Positions 11,216 to 21,366 of a DNA stretch of 64,000 nt are shown here, one piece after another. The position numbers and the translations under genes were made by a program. Source of the stretch: Ignelater luminosus. Taxonomy: Eukaryota > Arthropoda > Insecta > Coleoptera > Elateridae. The notes under the pieces are model-generated. The model was not told the origin of the DNA and searched no databases. It worked only from the letters and a program-made list of their open reading frames with translations. Location of the stretch: NCBI GenBank assembly GCA_011009095.1, contig VTPC01091264.1:216949-280948 (forward strand), in the 5' to 3' direction. Positions within the stretch are counted from its first letter, which is position 1. Each line of letters starts with the position of its first letter.

Positions 11216-12474
11216 ATGGAACTAGAGAAAATCTGCATGCGGACCCCAATACTACTGTCGGAGACCTGGGAGAGTACGAGGAAGAACCGGACATACTTTT
11301 AGAAGAGGTACAAGTCGCAATCGACAAATTAAGGGAAAGGAAAGCAGCCGGGCTCGACAGAATATCAGTCGAAGTTTTGCAGGCTCTCGATAATAGAGGA
11401 CAGAAAATCATGCACACGCTGTGCCAGAAGATCTGGAAAACAGGCCTTTGGCCTGAGGACTGATCAACTTCAATATTACTTCCCCTGCATAAGAAAGGGC
11501 CAACAACCGTTTGCGACAATTACCGCCTGATAGCCCTAATATCTCACTCCAACAAGATCATGCTGTACATTCTCCAAGCGAGACTGCAAGCCTTCCTGAC
11601 ACATCAAATAGCTCCAGAACAAGCCGGATTTGTTAAAGGACGGGGTACTCGGGAACAAATTCTTAATGCCAGGCAGCTTATAGAAAAAGCACTGGAATAC
11701 TCTGTGCCGATATATTTGTGCTTCTTAGATTACGAAAAAGCGTTCGATAACGTCCGATGGCCCAAGTTGTGGACATCCTTAGGAGAACTTGGAGTACCTC
11801 CGCACTTGATCACCCTCGTTAAAAACCTGCACGAAGCTTCTAAGGCGGTCGTCAAAATTGATACCACTCTGTCGTAAAAATGTCACATTAGGAAAGGAGT
11901 TCGGCAAGGATACGTACTTTCACCTCTCCTCTACAACGTTTACAGTGAGGTAATAATGCGGCGCACCTTAGAAAACTGGAACGAAGGAGTAAAAATTGGC
12001 GGAAGACGGTTTTCGAATCTTTGCTTTGCGGATGACACTCTTCTAATTGCTCAAAACGCCGAAGAACTTTTAGAATTTCTTTGAAGATTAGAGCAGGTAA
12101 GCCGAGAATACGGGCTCAAAATAAATGAACTCAAGACCAAGATCATGATTATCGACAGAGACAATGAAAATCAAAGGCAACCTCAGAAGATAGGAAACTT
12201 TGAAGTCGTCGATAAATTCATTTATTTTAGCTCCGTGCTTCACAAATCCGGCTCTTGTGAATTCGAAATAAGGCGACGAATCGAAATTGCTCGTTCCGCT
12301 ATGATCAAGATGATGAAAACCTGGAAAGATCGAAACATCACTAGGAAAACGAAGATAAGCTTTGTAAATTCCCTAGTCTTTCCTGCTTTTTCGTACGCCT
12401 CTGAAACCTGGGTAATCCGTACCAGCGACAGGAAAAGAATAGATGCCTTCGAAATGTGGGTATGGCGTGGCTAG
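11206..12474 (+). pseudogene. RTE LINE reverse transcriptase with three in-frame stops
   Basis: One frame is kept from 11206 to 12474, broken by TGA at 11461, TAA at 11875 and TGA at 12082. In order it shows LRERKAAGLDRISVEVL, KKGPTTVCDNYRLIAL, QAGFVKGRGTREQI, YLCFLDYEKAFDNV (catalytic D in motif A), VRQGYVLSPLLYN, CFADDTLLIAQ (the F/YADD catalytic motif is intact) and the downstream SREYGLKIN...TK block. The TGA at 11461 sits where a Trp is conserved, so it is probably a TGG-to-TGA change. It would copy element RNA into DNA at a nicked target. The retained FADD box with so few lesions suggests fairly recent loss of function. Confidence 0.85.
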
Positions 12475-12781
12475 GCGAAAGATTGCCTCCATCCCCGCAG
12501 AAATCAAACCCGTACAAAGATTGTCGTCTATGACTTACGGGCGAATTTTGAAATTCTTCGGTCACATCTCCCGACACGACAACATGGAGAAACTTATTGT
12601 TCCGGGAAGACCGGCAGGGAAAAGGAAACGAGGGCGCTCCCCTACCCGGTGGACCGATGTAATTTCAAAATTAACAGAAACAAATATCGCAACAGCAGCT
12701 CGCAGGACCTGGAAGGCAACGGTCAAAAGAATAATTAAGGGGCTGGAAGAAACCCCGATACCTCGGCAACACCCACCGTAG
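12443..12781 (+). pseudogene. RTE LINE ORF C-terminal region after a frameshift
   Basis: Homology leaves the previous frame near 12470 and continues here with LSSMTYGRILKFFGHISRHD, then PGRPAGKRKRGRSPTRWTDV and AARRTWKATVKR. This matches the C-terminal region of RTE-type proteins, where a basic linker precedes a RWxDxI block. It ends at TAG (12779-12781). The segment before 12470 in this frame is not meaningful. The downstream GGACGCAGAGGAAGAAG is the likely element tail. Confidence 0.7.
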
Positions 12782-12823
12782 CCACCACAAGTCGGCCACG
12801 ACGTTGGACGCAGAGGAAGAAGT

Positions 12824-13480
12824 AATTACAGACCTATTAGTCTTTTAAATACAACCTATAAAATACTAGTTGACTTAATAAATAAGAAAGTTAAACAACC
12901 GACAAAAACAATGATCAATGATTAACAAGAAAGATTCCGACTTTCAAGATTTGCAATGAAGGTATTCACTCTATAACAAATCCAAGAAAAGTGCATTTGA
13001 AAAACCAATATATGCAGTCTTCATAGATTTCAAACAAGCCTATGATAGAATAAGAAGGGAAAAAAAATAATAAATGCAGTGGAAAAACTAAGAATTCCTC
13101 TCAAACTGATAAACCTGATTGAAACGACGCTAACGAAAACTTACAGCAGGATAAAAAGTATGCAGAAAAGACGAAAGCTTTGAAACCATCGAGAGGCTAA
13201 AACGAGAAGACCTCATATCTCCAACCTTATTTAATATTATCCTAGAGTATTTCATGAGAAAATCCGATCTCAAGAAGAACAACCTGATTACAAAAATTCA
13301 AACTATTGTAAGTATGACCTATTTTGATGGTACTGTACTAAAGACGAAAATACAAAAAGAATTGAAATCCATAACAAAAAAATCTGATAGAAATAGCAGA
13401 TAGATATGGCATACGAGTTAATGTAGAGAAGATTCAAGTAAATGAAAATAATGGCTTAAAAATGCAGAAGAAAATTATTT
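12824..13480 (+). pseudogene. Old LINE reverse transcriptase, middle part, heavily decayed
   Basis: The frame resumes with NYRPISLLNTTYKILVDLIN, then with frame changes reads PIYAVFIDFKQAYDRIRR (13005-13060; motif A, catalytic D kept) and LRIPLKLINLIETTLTKTYS. Downstream only weak traces remain (for example PTLFNIILEYFMRK near 13222-13260). At least four frame changes and several stops are needed to follow it, and I cannot see a clear YADD box. It belongs to the same old copy as 10083-10219. Confidence 0.6.
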
Positions 13481-13623
13481 AGAAATTAGTATAATAAATC
13501 AATCTCTACGACTTGGAAAATTATATAATTTTACATGTTTGTGGGTAGAAATAAATAATAAAGCAAAATGACAACAAGAGATTGTTCGAAGGATCAATAT
13601 CAGATGGGACACAGTTATACGTC

Positions 13624-13955
13624 ATGCTATCTATAAAAAGGTGCCTTAAGTTGAAAAAATCAATTTTGATATTTGAGTGCATTTTATTTTAAGACTTAGT
13701 TTGTAGATCATAGTTTTGAGAAAAACGACTTGAAAGTTTTGCATGCTATTTAATTACAACATGACACTGTGTGGAATAATCATATGCAGAATAGCAAAGC
13801 GCTAACCTAGAGAGCTTGTTACCTAAAATCTTACCAAAGGCTAGTAGAAACATCTAGGGTTGAAATCTAAAAATTGATTATTTGACCGGATCCCGTTGTT
13901 TCGCTCTACAGCGAAATTTACTGTTCCGACTTAAGGTACCTTTTTATAGATCGCA
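13624..13955. mobile_element. Short inverted-repeat element (MITE) inside the old LINE
   Basis: The left end holds CTATAAAAAGGTGCCTTAAG near 13630-13650 and the right end its near-complement CTTAAGGTACCTTTTTATAG near 13930-13949, with further matching bases outside (ATGC...ATC). The segment splits the LINE coding sequence between traces RHAI and YANILRGKL. It is about 330 bp and noncoding. I could not settle a target-site duplication. Confidence 0.6.
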
Positions 13956-14330
13956 TCACATATGCTAATATCTTACGAGGTAAACTGATATCCCCGAAGA
14001 TTAAAGAAAGACTATATAAAACAATAACAATCAGACCAGCAGTTCTTTACGGTAATGACATATGGGTGCTCTGACAAGCAGACATCAATATAAAATCTAT
14101 TGATTTGGGAAAGAAAAGTGTTATTAACGGATAATTATGGCGATGGCGAAAATAATACGGCTGGGAAAGAAGAAGAAACAATGAACTGAATCATTTATAT
14201 AGTGAGAGTGACGTAGTGGCACTAATGAAAAGCTGGTACATGTTATACAAATGGAGGCAACGGGAACAGTATAAAAAAGTTTAATAGAGAGGCAAAAATA
14301 AAAAACAAGAATGACTAGAAGCAGTAGAAG
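13956..14330 (+). pseudogene. Old LINE reverse transcriptase, C-terminal part
   Basis: The readable trace is ANILRGKLISPKIKERLYKT, then RPAVLYGNDIWVL, and after a frame change WERRRNNELNHLYSESDVVA and KSWYMLYKWRQREQ. This is the YKTLIRPVVLYGSETW ... RRRxxxELxxLYxEPDVV pattern after the RT domain of RTE/L2-like LINEs. It contains stops and frameshifts and fades out by about 14330-14400. Confidence 0.6.
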
Positions 14331-14738
14331 AAGACCTACGAATACTGGGTAATAACTGAAAAAAATAGCACGCGATAAAGTACCTTGGAGTGTACACAGC
14401 TTTAGGGACTTTGGGCCTATAAAGTTAACTACATCTTATAAGCAAAAGCCTAAAATCAACAGTAATTCCATCACGGAATCCGGAATAATATTCGATTTCT
14501 ATCTATAACTAAGTTTTCCCGCAAATTCCTAACGGTACTATATTTTGTTACTCAGGTTCTTTTTTCCCCTTTTTCATAAAAGCTCATATTCATAGGAACT
14601 ACCTGCGGGTTCCTTGATGCTAGGGATAAAAAGTGACTGTTACCTATCTTAACTTTTCTGAAAATTTGAGGATCTAAGAACTATGAAAAAGACCATTACT
14701 AAAAATGTACCGTGAATTTGACCTATATAATTATACTA
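14331..14738. other. Intergenic, no gene seen
   Basis: AT-rich sequence after the faded LINE end, with no recognised feature. Confidence 0.4.
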
Positions 14739-15389
14739 TACAGGGTGTTACAAATTCGAGTAATTGTATGGGGATCTCAAAACCGTAAGAGATACGAATT
14801 TGTTTAAATTATTGCAAAGTTGCGCATTTATGTGCCTAACAACTTGCCGTTCAAAAAGTTTAAAAATCTTGAATACTTTCGGAGATATCCGGAAAAAACC
14901 GAAATAATAATTTTTCGTTTTTAAATTTTTACGCATTTGTTTTCAAATTTAGTTAAAAACTAATAACACATTATAAAGCACTTTTTTATGTTTTTTAAAA
15001 CTGTGTAATTATTTTGTAAACACGACGTTTCGTATTTCAGATATCATCATCAGGTCAATTTTTTTCAATACGAACTTGGATTTCTTTTTACGTTTACGTT
15101 ATATTTAAAAAATGATTATACAGTTTTAAAGAATATAAAAAAGTGCTTTAATAATGTGTTATTAGTTTTTAAGTAAATTTGAAAACAAAGACGTACAAGA
15201 AATTAAAAACGAAAAATTATTATTTCGGTTTTTTCCGGATATCTTCGGAAGTTTTCAACACTTTTAAACTTTTTAAACGGCATGTTGTTAGGCACATAAA
15301 TGCGCAACTTTGCAATAATTTAAACAAATTCGTATTTCTTACGGTTTTTGAGATCTCCATATAACTACTCGAATATGTAAGACCCTGTA
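14739..15389. mobile_element. CAGGGTG-type fold-back MITE with TA target sites
   Basis: The element begins CAGGGTGTTACA at 14741 and ends TGTAAGACCCTG at 15387, with TA on each side. The arms (about 14741-15010 and 15112-15387) are reverse complements at roughly 90 percent by eye, separated by a loop of about 100 nt. The two short open frames in it (14748-14936 on minus and 15179-15364 on plus) are the same sequence read from the two arms, so they are not genes. The loop carries a hammerhead-like motif (see findings). Confidence 0.85.
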
Positions 15390-16708
15390 TAACATACATA
15401 AAGTTTCAAAATATCATTACATGCTCCACAACTTTAATCCTAACCTTATAATGTCTTTATTTCAGATAATTGTACAAAACATACTTTAGACATTAAACAA
15501 TATAATTTTATTTTCTCGATGGGTGCCTTTTCATGCTTGACGCCCATGTGCGGTGTACACACAGTATACGTCTTGGATCAGCATTGCGTTCAACTATCGA
15601 TGAGGAGATACTAACATGGTAGTAACTTTATTCACCTTTCGCTGGCATTACATATAAACAGGCATAAGAATTGATACTTACAATGCAAATTTAGTATGAA
15701 CTATAGTTGATTCACTGTAACAATTGTCTTCATTGTTGCTACCCACTTTGATTTTGTATTGCTTTACTAATTTAGAAAATATTCTTATATTTTACAATTG
15801 AAATGTGTTTCTGTAAATCTAAAAATGTGATTGTACTTTGTTTTTCATCATTTTCTATTTCCTAATGATATAATGTGCTGGTGTATTAGTTTTTCTTTAA
15901 TGTAATCAGCTTATTGTACTTATAAATATCTTTGTATTTTTCTGGTTTCACTTGTTCCAAAGCTTTCCCATCGGTTTTATTTCTTTTTTTAAATGTTCTG
16001 AGGCTGTGCTTGTTCATATACTCGTATTTTATTACCTCATATTTCTAAGTTAAAAAACAATTTTGGGAATTCTAATATTATGAGTAAAATTCAAATTTTG
16101 CAACATTATTTTTTCAGAGAAACACAAACGTAAGCAAGAGCCATTTGTCACCTTAGTATTGTTATTGCATTTTTAAAATACCGTTGGTTGTGAAAGCAAA
16201 TTCACTAAATTCCATATTTAAACATTTATGTCGAGCAGTACACGAAACTTACTGTTGACATTTGCCATACCCACATTCACACAGTATGAAAACCACTTTA
16301 CACTTCGCTGTGGTTTGAGTACGGTTTGAGGTAGAATTATTAATCATCGTTTGATGTATCTGTTAATGTGGAAGGGTAACGTATTGTAAATAGTAACAAG
16401 AAGCATCTGCTGTAACACATTATCTATACATCAGTGCCATTTACTTAAGAGTATTTAAATAACATATAGCACGTATCAGTTTTCAGTTTCAACTTCGCCT
16501 GAATTCTAAACGACGATATGATTTGAGTTCCGCAAAATATTCATTGTGTCAGTATTACATTACTGCCTTTGGTCTGATTTTTTATTGTTATTTACGCCTA
16601 GTACAAAAAAAAATTAATCTTCTTTACGTTTAAAAACACTAGAGTCTCTTTATCAGTTAATAAGATCATGTTTGGAAAATTTTTAAAGCACATTGGTTAT
16701 GGGTCATA
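15390..16708. other. Gene-poor AT-rich stretch
   Basis: No coding homology or repeat structure recognised. Confidence 0.4.
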
Positions 16709-17251
16709 TACAGTGCGCTGATTAAGTATGGAACAAATTCAATAACTCGAAAAATATTAATATTTTGAGAAAAAACAAAAAGGGGTGTAACGATTTAAAT
16801 TTGGGCATCTTTTAATATTATGCACAAATCAATGACGTCATAATTATTTGACCAACGATGTCATCGATATTTTTTGTAAATGGCAACCCCAAAATATTTT
16901 TACAGATTGTACAATGATCTTTAAATTCTTCAAATTTGCTGACGCTTTTGGAAATATTATTTTTTTTTTGTTTAGAAAATTTAAAATATTCTAATTGGTA
17001 TTTCAATAATCTAAATCTAGTACACTTGATTTAAATTAAATTAAAAAAATCAAGTACACATCAACTTGATTTTACCTTATGTCATCTAATTAGATTTCTG
17101 TCATTTATTACGTCATTGGCCAAATAATGATGACGTCATTGATTTGTTCATAATATTAAAAGATGCCCAACATTTTAAATCGTTATACCCCTTTTGTTTT
17201 TTCTCGAAATATTAATATTTTGCGAGTTATTGAATTTGTTCTATACTTAAT
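16709..17251. mobile_element. Fold-back MITE, right terminus interrupted
   Basis: The left arm starts CAGTGCGCTGATTAAGTATG at 16711 after TA. The left arm (16711-16861) and right arm (about 17098-17251) are inverted copies sharing, for example, AAATATTAATATTTTG and ATGACGTCAT. The right arm stops at CTATACTTAAT, about 12-14 bases short of the terminus predicted from the left end, and runs straight into a (TAA)n tract that is the tail of the adjacent LINE. The interior (16862-17097) is AT-rich and noncoding. Confidence 0.75.
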
Positions 17252-17275
17252 AATAATAATAATAATAATAATAAT
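17248..17275. repeat. (TAA)n microsatellite, LINE tail
   Basis: About nine TAA units. On the minus strand this is (ATT)n and follows the 3' end of the LINE at 17276-21282, as expected for CR1/L2-group elements, which end in short microsatellites and not poly(A). Confidence 0.85.
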
Positions 17276-17380
17276 ACAATGTATATTTAAAAAAAGAAAG
17301 ATATTAACGTTCAATGGGAAAAAAGGTCAGCAAGGCTGTTTTTCACTTTCTTCCTTACAAAATAAACAAATAATTAAATA

Positions 17381-17860
17381 TCACAATTTCTGGAAATCTA
17401 ATAAACAATTTTTAAAACGTCTTTTGAACTGAGCTGTTGAAGTACATTCTTGAAATAAATTTGTATGACTATTAAATATTTTAGGCGCTGTAAATTCATA
17501 ACAACATTTAAATTTGTTAGTTCTGTGCTTAGGTATTGTATACATATCCATGTTACGTAAATCACAACTATGTATTGTTGATCGCTTAACTAATAATTTA
17601 TATAAATAACATGGTTCTTTTGATTTTAAAACATTAAATAGGACTGTTCCATACAAAAGTGTAAATCTATTTTCCAATTTTAAAATATTTAAACTGTTAT
17701 AATGAGGCGTAATATGCTCTCTTTTATTAATTTGATATGCAAACCTTAAACAACAATTTTGAAGAATTTGCAAGGTACTCTTCATTCGAGATGTTAAAAA
17801 GTTGAAATAGACGGAACTGCAGTAATCAATATGATGTAAGATAAGGGCGTCAACTAAATT
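17381..17860 (-). pseudogene. LINE ORF2 C-terminal region
   Basis: Same frame as the RT, following the TGA at 17861-17863. It reads NLVDALILHHIDYCSSVYF, then LQILQNCCLRFAYQINKREH, ITPHYNSLNILKLENRF and a final FKRRFKNCLLDFQKL before the stop at 17381. This is the region after the RT thumb in CR1/Jockey-type proteins (LxxSHxDYCxxVY, LQxxQNxCxRxxxxxxxxxHITP). It is unbroken internally, so ORF2 loses only the stretch cut off by the TGA. Confidence 0.8.
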
Positions 17861-19093
17861 TCATTTTACATTTGGCGGTAAAATATCTTTAAATTTCCAC
17901 AAAGACTTTAATTTCATGTAACACTGGCTGCACTTTTTGACAACATGCCTTTCAAAATTTAGATTATGGTCTATAGTTAATCCAAGATCGCGGGAACTTT
18001 CACTAGCATTTAGAATAGAATTATTTAACATAATTTGGTTTCTAGCATTCTGTTTAGCTTTATAAATTAAATTTCTTGTACCAATGCACATCACGATGGT
18101 TTTTTCAGAGTTCAGACGCAATCCGTTCTTTTTCGACCATTCTAGAATATTTTGCAGATTAAGATTGAACTCTGTAATTAAGTCATTACTTTTTTCTGGT
18201 AAACACGATTTATATATTTGAGTATCTGCATATTGGTGAATATCCCATTGATGTTGCAAAGAATTTGGAAGATCAGCCGTAAAAATTGTGAAAAGGATAG
18301 GTGCCAAAACACTTCCTTGAGGGACACCATAATTCATTTCAGTTTCTTTAGAAATCTTATTATCAATTTTTACCATTTGAAACCGGTTTGTCACATAATT
18401 TTTAAACCACTGCAAATTTTCATCGGAGATTCCATAAAAATGTAATTTCGCTAAAAGTAGGTCTCTGTTAACAACGTCAAATGCTTTGCTATAATCTAAA
18501 AGCACAAGATAAGTGATTTCTGATTTATCGATGTTTCTCGTTATATCTGTAGTTATCTTAAGCATTGTGGTGGTAGTGCTGTGATGTTTACGAAACCCAG
18601 ACTGAATAGATGGCAATATTTTACTCTCGCAAATATATTCAGTTAAGAATAAGTAAACAACCTTTTCTAAGATTTTTGACATCGTGGGTAATATACTAAT
18701 TGGTCTAAGGTCTTTTAATTCACTTGCTTTAGTCACTTTTGGTAATGGATTAATTACAGCTTTCTTCCAGATTGCAGGGATGGTACCAGTTTTAAGCGAG
18801 AAATTAATGATATGTGTTAGAGTATATATGCAAAATGGTAATACTAGTTTTAACATTTTTAAATTTATATTGTCAATTCCACAAGCGTTAGATGTTAATT
18901 TACTTACAATTTTGGCTACTTCTTCAGCTGTTATTTCTCTAAATAAGTCAGTTGGAGGGTTGTTATTAAATCTATTGTTAAGGAAATAATTCATTGTATC
19001 ATTATCAACAACCACATTTTGAACAATATTTGTAAAGTAATTGTTAATTAAATTAGCGTTCTTAATTTCCTCTGCTATTTCTGATTGAGGTTT
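17861..19093 (-). pseudogene. LINE ORF2 reverse transcriptase, catalytic box damaged
   Basis: This encoded the RT of the element. In order: LTSNACGIDNINLKMLKLVL, the LRPISILPTMSKILEK block, QSGFRKHHSTTTTMLKIT, TYLVLLDYSKAFDVVNRDLL (motif A, catalytic Asp present), NYGVPQGSVLAPILFTIF, then HQYADTQIY at about 18220-18237 where the family has YADDTQLY. One Asp codon of the YADD box is missing, apparently a 3-bp in-frame deletion, which should abolish polymerase activity. Downstream are LEWSKKNGLRLNSEKT and SRDLGLTIDHNLNFERHV. The frame matches the endonuclease part; a single TGA at 19094-19096 separates them and another at 17861-17863 ends this part. The GTG at 19013-19015 is only the start of the longest open stretch, not a real start. 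Confidence 0.88.
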
Positions 19094-19856
19094 TCAGTGA
19101 ACATTCCAAGAAGCAAAGTTTCTCCATAACATCTTTGGATTACAACGGTTAACATATAATTGATCTTTAATAAAAGCAATTTTTTCATTCTTTGTAGCAA
19201 CAGATAAGTAATTTCGTAAATGCCTGTAGTTATTCAAATCAGTTTCTAGTTTGGTTTTTGAATACTTTTTATACGCTTTGGGTTTTGCATTAATTATTAC
19301 TTTTAAAGCATCCGTGATGTAAGGACGTTTTCTACTACGTAACGTGGAAGATTTTATAGGTGCATGGATATTAAATAACTTTAAAATTTGATTGTTAATA
19401 TAATTGACTTTGGAATCAATCTTATCTAATCTTTCCACGTAATCCCAATTGATTGCAGCTGCATCATGTTCAAAAGCACTTAATACAAAATTTCTGTAGC
19501 AACGATATGTAATTCTTTTAGGTAAGACTTTTTTTGTAGTATAATCTAATTCACAGTATGTTAACATATGATCTGTTACATTGATTAAATCCAAGTTTTC
19601 ACATTCTGTAACAGTAATATTGTTACTAACACATATAATACCTATCAAAGTTGCACTTGTATTTGTTATTCTGGTAGGTTGAGTTACAATCTGTTTCATG
19701 TTGAATGAGTTAATCAGATTGTTAAATTTTCTCGAAAATGATGAATCACAATTTAAATGAATATTTATGTCTCCAACTACTACAAGATCATCGACTTCCA
19801 TCATTACATGCGAAAATGATAATTCCATTTCAGCAAAGCAGGCATTATATATTTTT

Positions 19857-19899
<43 letters not shown>

Positions 19900-20350
19900 C
19901 GCCGAGACTTATTTTAGTGTTCTTTATCGTTATTAATACCCAGAGTTGTTCCGTATTTATTGACGTAGAGAAATCTATAGATATAGCCTTAAAATTTAAA
20001 TTGTTCAGAGTATACCAACACAGTCCACCACCTCTAGAATTTCTATCGCCACGTAATAATTCATATCCCGGTATATGTATTGAACTCGATGGAAAATCAG
20101 GACATAACCACAATTCCGAGATAGCTATTAAATGAAATTTATTTTCATTTTCATTAACAAAGTCACAAAATGTATCAAAACTTGAAACTAATGATCGTAT
20201 ATTTACATGTGCTATACGTAATCCCTTATGTTGATTGGAAAATTTTAATTCTTCTATTCTATTTTCAATATAGTTATTAACACTACTTTTATGTTGTACT
20301 TCTAGATTTTTAACTGTTTGCTGAATATCTACTAAATTAGCTTTTGTTTT
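19094..20350 (-). pseudogene. LINE ORF2 endonuclease domain with a (TA)n expansion
   Basis: This is the apurinic-type endonuclease that nicks the target. Blocks in order: LRIAHVNIRSL (about 20225-20193), FHLIAISELWLCPDF with the catalytic Glu kept (SELW for the usual SETW), RNSRGGGLCWYT, VVVGDINIHLN with the GDxN box, QPTRITNTSATLIGIICV and VTDHMLTY (catalytic His of the SDH block). The usual IYIPP segment is expanded by an in-frame (TA)n microsatellite into a run of alternating Ile-Tyr. The frame is open upstream of 20332 and overlaps the end of ORF1 in another phase. I see no ATG in this overlap, so start use is unclear. It ends at TGA 19094-19096. Confidence 0.85.
19859..19898. repeat. (TA)20 microsatellite inside the endonuclease reading frame
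   Basis: Forty bases of alternating TA lie inside the LINE ORF2. The frame is unbroken on both sides, so the expansion is a multiple of three relative to the ancestor. Confidence 0.95.
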
Positions 20351-21279
20351 GAAGATACCTCTTGAAAATTTTTACTTGAATCTATCTTATTACCATTATT
20401 ATTTTTATTTACATAGAATTTACGCACAGCAATACCCTCAGGCCAAAATGAAGCATCCAAAATTTTTGATAAGTGATTCGCATCAATTATGATTTTAAAT
20501 GAACTGTAAGAATCGGGAAATTTTGATTTTAATTCCATAATATTTACTTCTGGTATATTAGTGTTGTTAAGTAGTTGCTGCAATTTAGATTGGATATAAT
20601 TAACAATCTTACCTTTATTTACAGCGGGATTTACTCTAGTAAGATGAACATTTGAGTATTTCTTCCTTTTTGCAACAGATATAAATTCATTGTTATTTGA
20701 AACAGAATTTGTTGATGCTGTACCTATTATCAGTTTATTTTCATTATATAACTTCTTGTTATGTCTTACCGCTTTATTATTATGAGAGACCGAATTCGAA
20801 GTTAAAATTGAGGGTTTCTCATTTTGCGAGGTATGTAAGGAAAGATTTTTGTTGTTATTATTATATGGTACTGCTGTAGATGGTTTCTGATTATTACTTT
20901 TTTTTGCTACATTTGAATATGTTTTTGTAACACATGAGGGTCCATTGCAATTTTGGTTATTAATGTATTTTGGATTTGTGAGTAGTCTAATTAGATCAAT
21001 ATTACTGGATTTTAGCACATCAATTTCGTTTCTTAATTGTACTATCTCATCTTTTAGTGATTTAGTTTCTTCATTAACAATTTTCTTTATAATATCAGTA
21101 AAGTTTCCACTGTTGAAAAATGTAAAAATCTCGTTATTGCATTCTTTAAATTTATCAAAGCAATAAGTAATAGTTGAAGAATTCAAGTTAAAACAATCTC
21201 TGGGAGTATCAAGTGCATTTTCCTCATATATAGTATCTGAAACAGCACTCTTTTTACGTCGTCCTTTAGCTGGTGCCAT
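20332..21279 (-). CDS. LINE ORF1 protein (intact open frame)
   Basis: A 315-codon frame on the minus strand; I take the ATG at 21279-21277, just inside the longest open frame, which begins at a GTG. The N-terminal part is basic (KGRRKK). Residues about 60-95 (EETKSLKDEIVQLRNEIDVL) look like a coiled coil. A Ser/Asn-rich middle follows. The C-terminal third has VHLTRVNPAVNKGKIVNYIQ, MELKSKFPDSYSSFKIIID and FWPEGIAVRKFYV, matching the C-terminal fold of CR1/Jockey ORF1 proteins (SRxxPxTxxxDIxxYL ... PxxYSSFKI ... WPxGVxVRxFF). These proteins bind element RNA and form the ribonucleoprotein. I see no CCHC knuckle. The stop overlaps the open frame of ORF2, so ORF2 would depend on reinitiation or frameshifting. 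Confidence 0.8.
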   Translation of the reverse strand: MAPAKGRRKKSAVSDTIYEENALDTPRDCFNLNSSTITYCFDKFKECNNEIFTFFNSGNFTDIIKKIVNEETKSLKDEIVQLRNEIDVLKSSNIDLIRLLTNPKYINNQNCNGPSCVTKTYSNVAKKSNNQKPSTAVPYNNNNKNLSLHTSQNEKPSILTSNSVSHNNKAVRHNKKLYNENKLIIGTASTNSVSNNNEFISVAKRKKYSNVHLTRVNPAVNKGKIVNYIQSKLQQLLNNTNIPEVNIMELKSKFPDSYSSFKIIIDANHLSKILDASFWPEGIAVRKFYVNKNNNGNKIDSSKNFQEVSSKQKLI

Positions 21280-21366
21280 CACGTATACACCCTGCTTAAA
21301 ATAAATTTATATTTACAGGGAACTGTCGTTGAAAGGATAATTAATTGAACACAGCAGTTGATGTGT

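Larger units (their letters stand above)
10328..12822 (+). mobile_element. RTE-clade LINE, internally deleted and interrupted
   Basis: The 5' part shows an endonuclease start (LRLATWNG at about 10328-10351), then a jump to NFNAKIGS at about 10397, so most of the N-terminal half of the endonuclease has been lost. The rest runs through endonuclease, RT and C-terminal region to about 12781, and the copy ends in a GAGGAAGAAG tail just before 12823. The style matches RTE-type endonuclease-reverse transcriptases of insects. Lesions are few: three in-frame stops and two frameshifts across about 2.4 kb, so this insertion is younger than the LINE it sits in. Confidence 0.7.
10083..14330 (+). mobile_element. 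Old LINE copy, split by two later insertions
   Basis: Three separated pieces fit the order of one LINE reverse transcriptase: the first RT block (10083-10219), the middle block beginning NYRPISLLNTTYKIL (12824 onward), and the C-terminal block LISPKIKERLYKT...RPAVLYG (about 13965-14330). Between pieces one and two sits a different, less decayed RTE-type LINE; between two and three sits a short inverted-repeat element. Each piece holds many stops and frameshifts. The order and orientation of all three pieces agree, which is the main reason for treating them as one original insertion. Confidence 0.6.
17252..21366 (-). mobile_element. Near-full-length minus-strand LINE (CR1/Jockey-like)
   Basis: Minus-strand order is ORF1 (21279-20332), overlapping ORF2 with endonuclease and reverse transcriptase (about 20350-17381), a short 3' UTR, and an (ATT)n tail at 17275-17248. 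ORF1 is intact and ORF2 keeps one frame over about 2.95 kb with only two TGA stops, so it is among the youngest insertions here. The 5' end is not certain; I place it near 21366, where CTTAAT recurs (it also occurs at the 3' junction). Two ORFs, an endonuclease and a microsatellite tail point to the CR1/Jockey group; I cannot name the family. Confidence 0.75.

Noticed and set aside
14748..15364. Two similar small proteins with KNYYFGFFRIS on opposite strands
   Set aside because: They are the two arms of one fold-back MITE read in opposite directions, not a gene pair.
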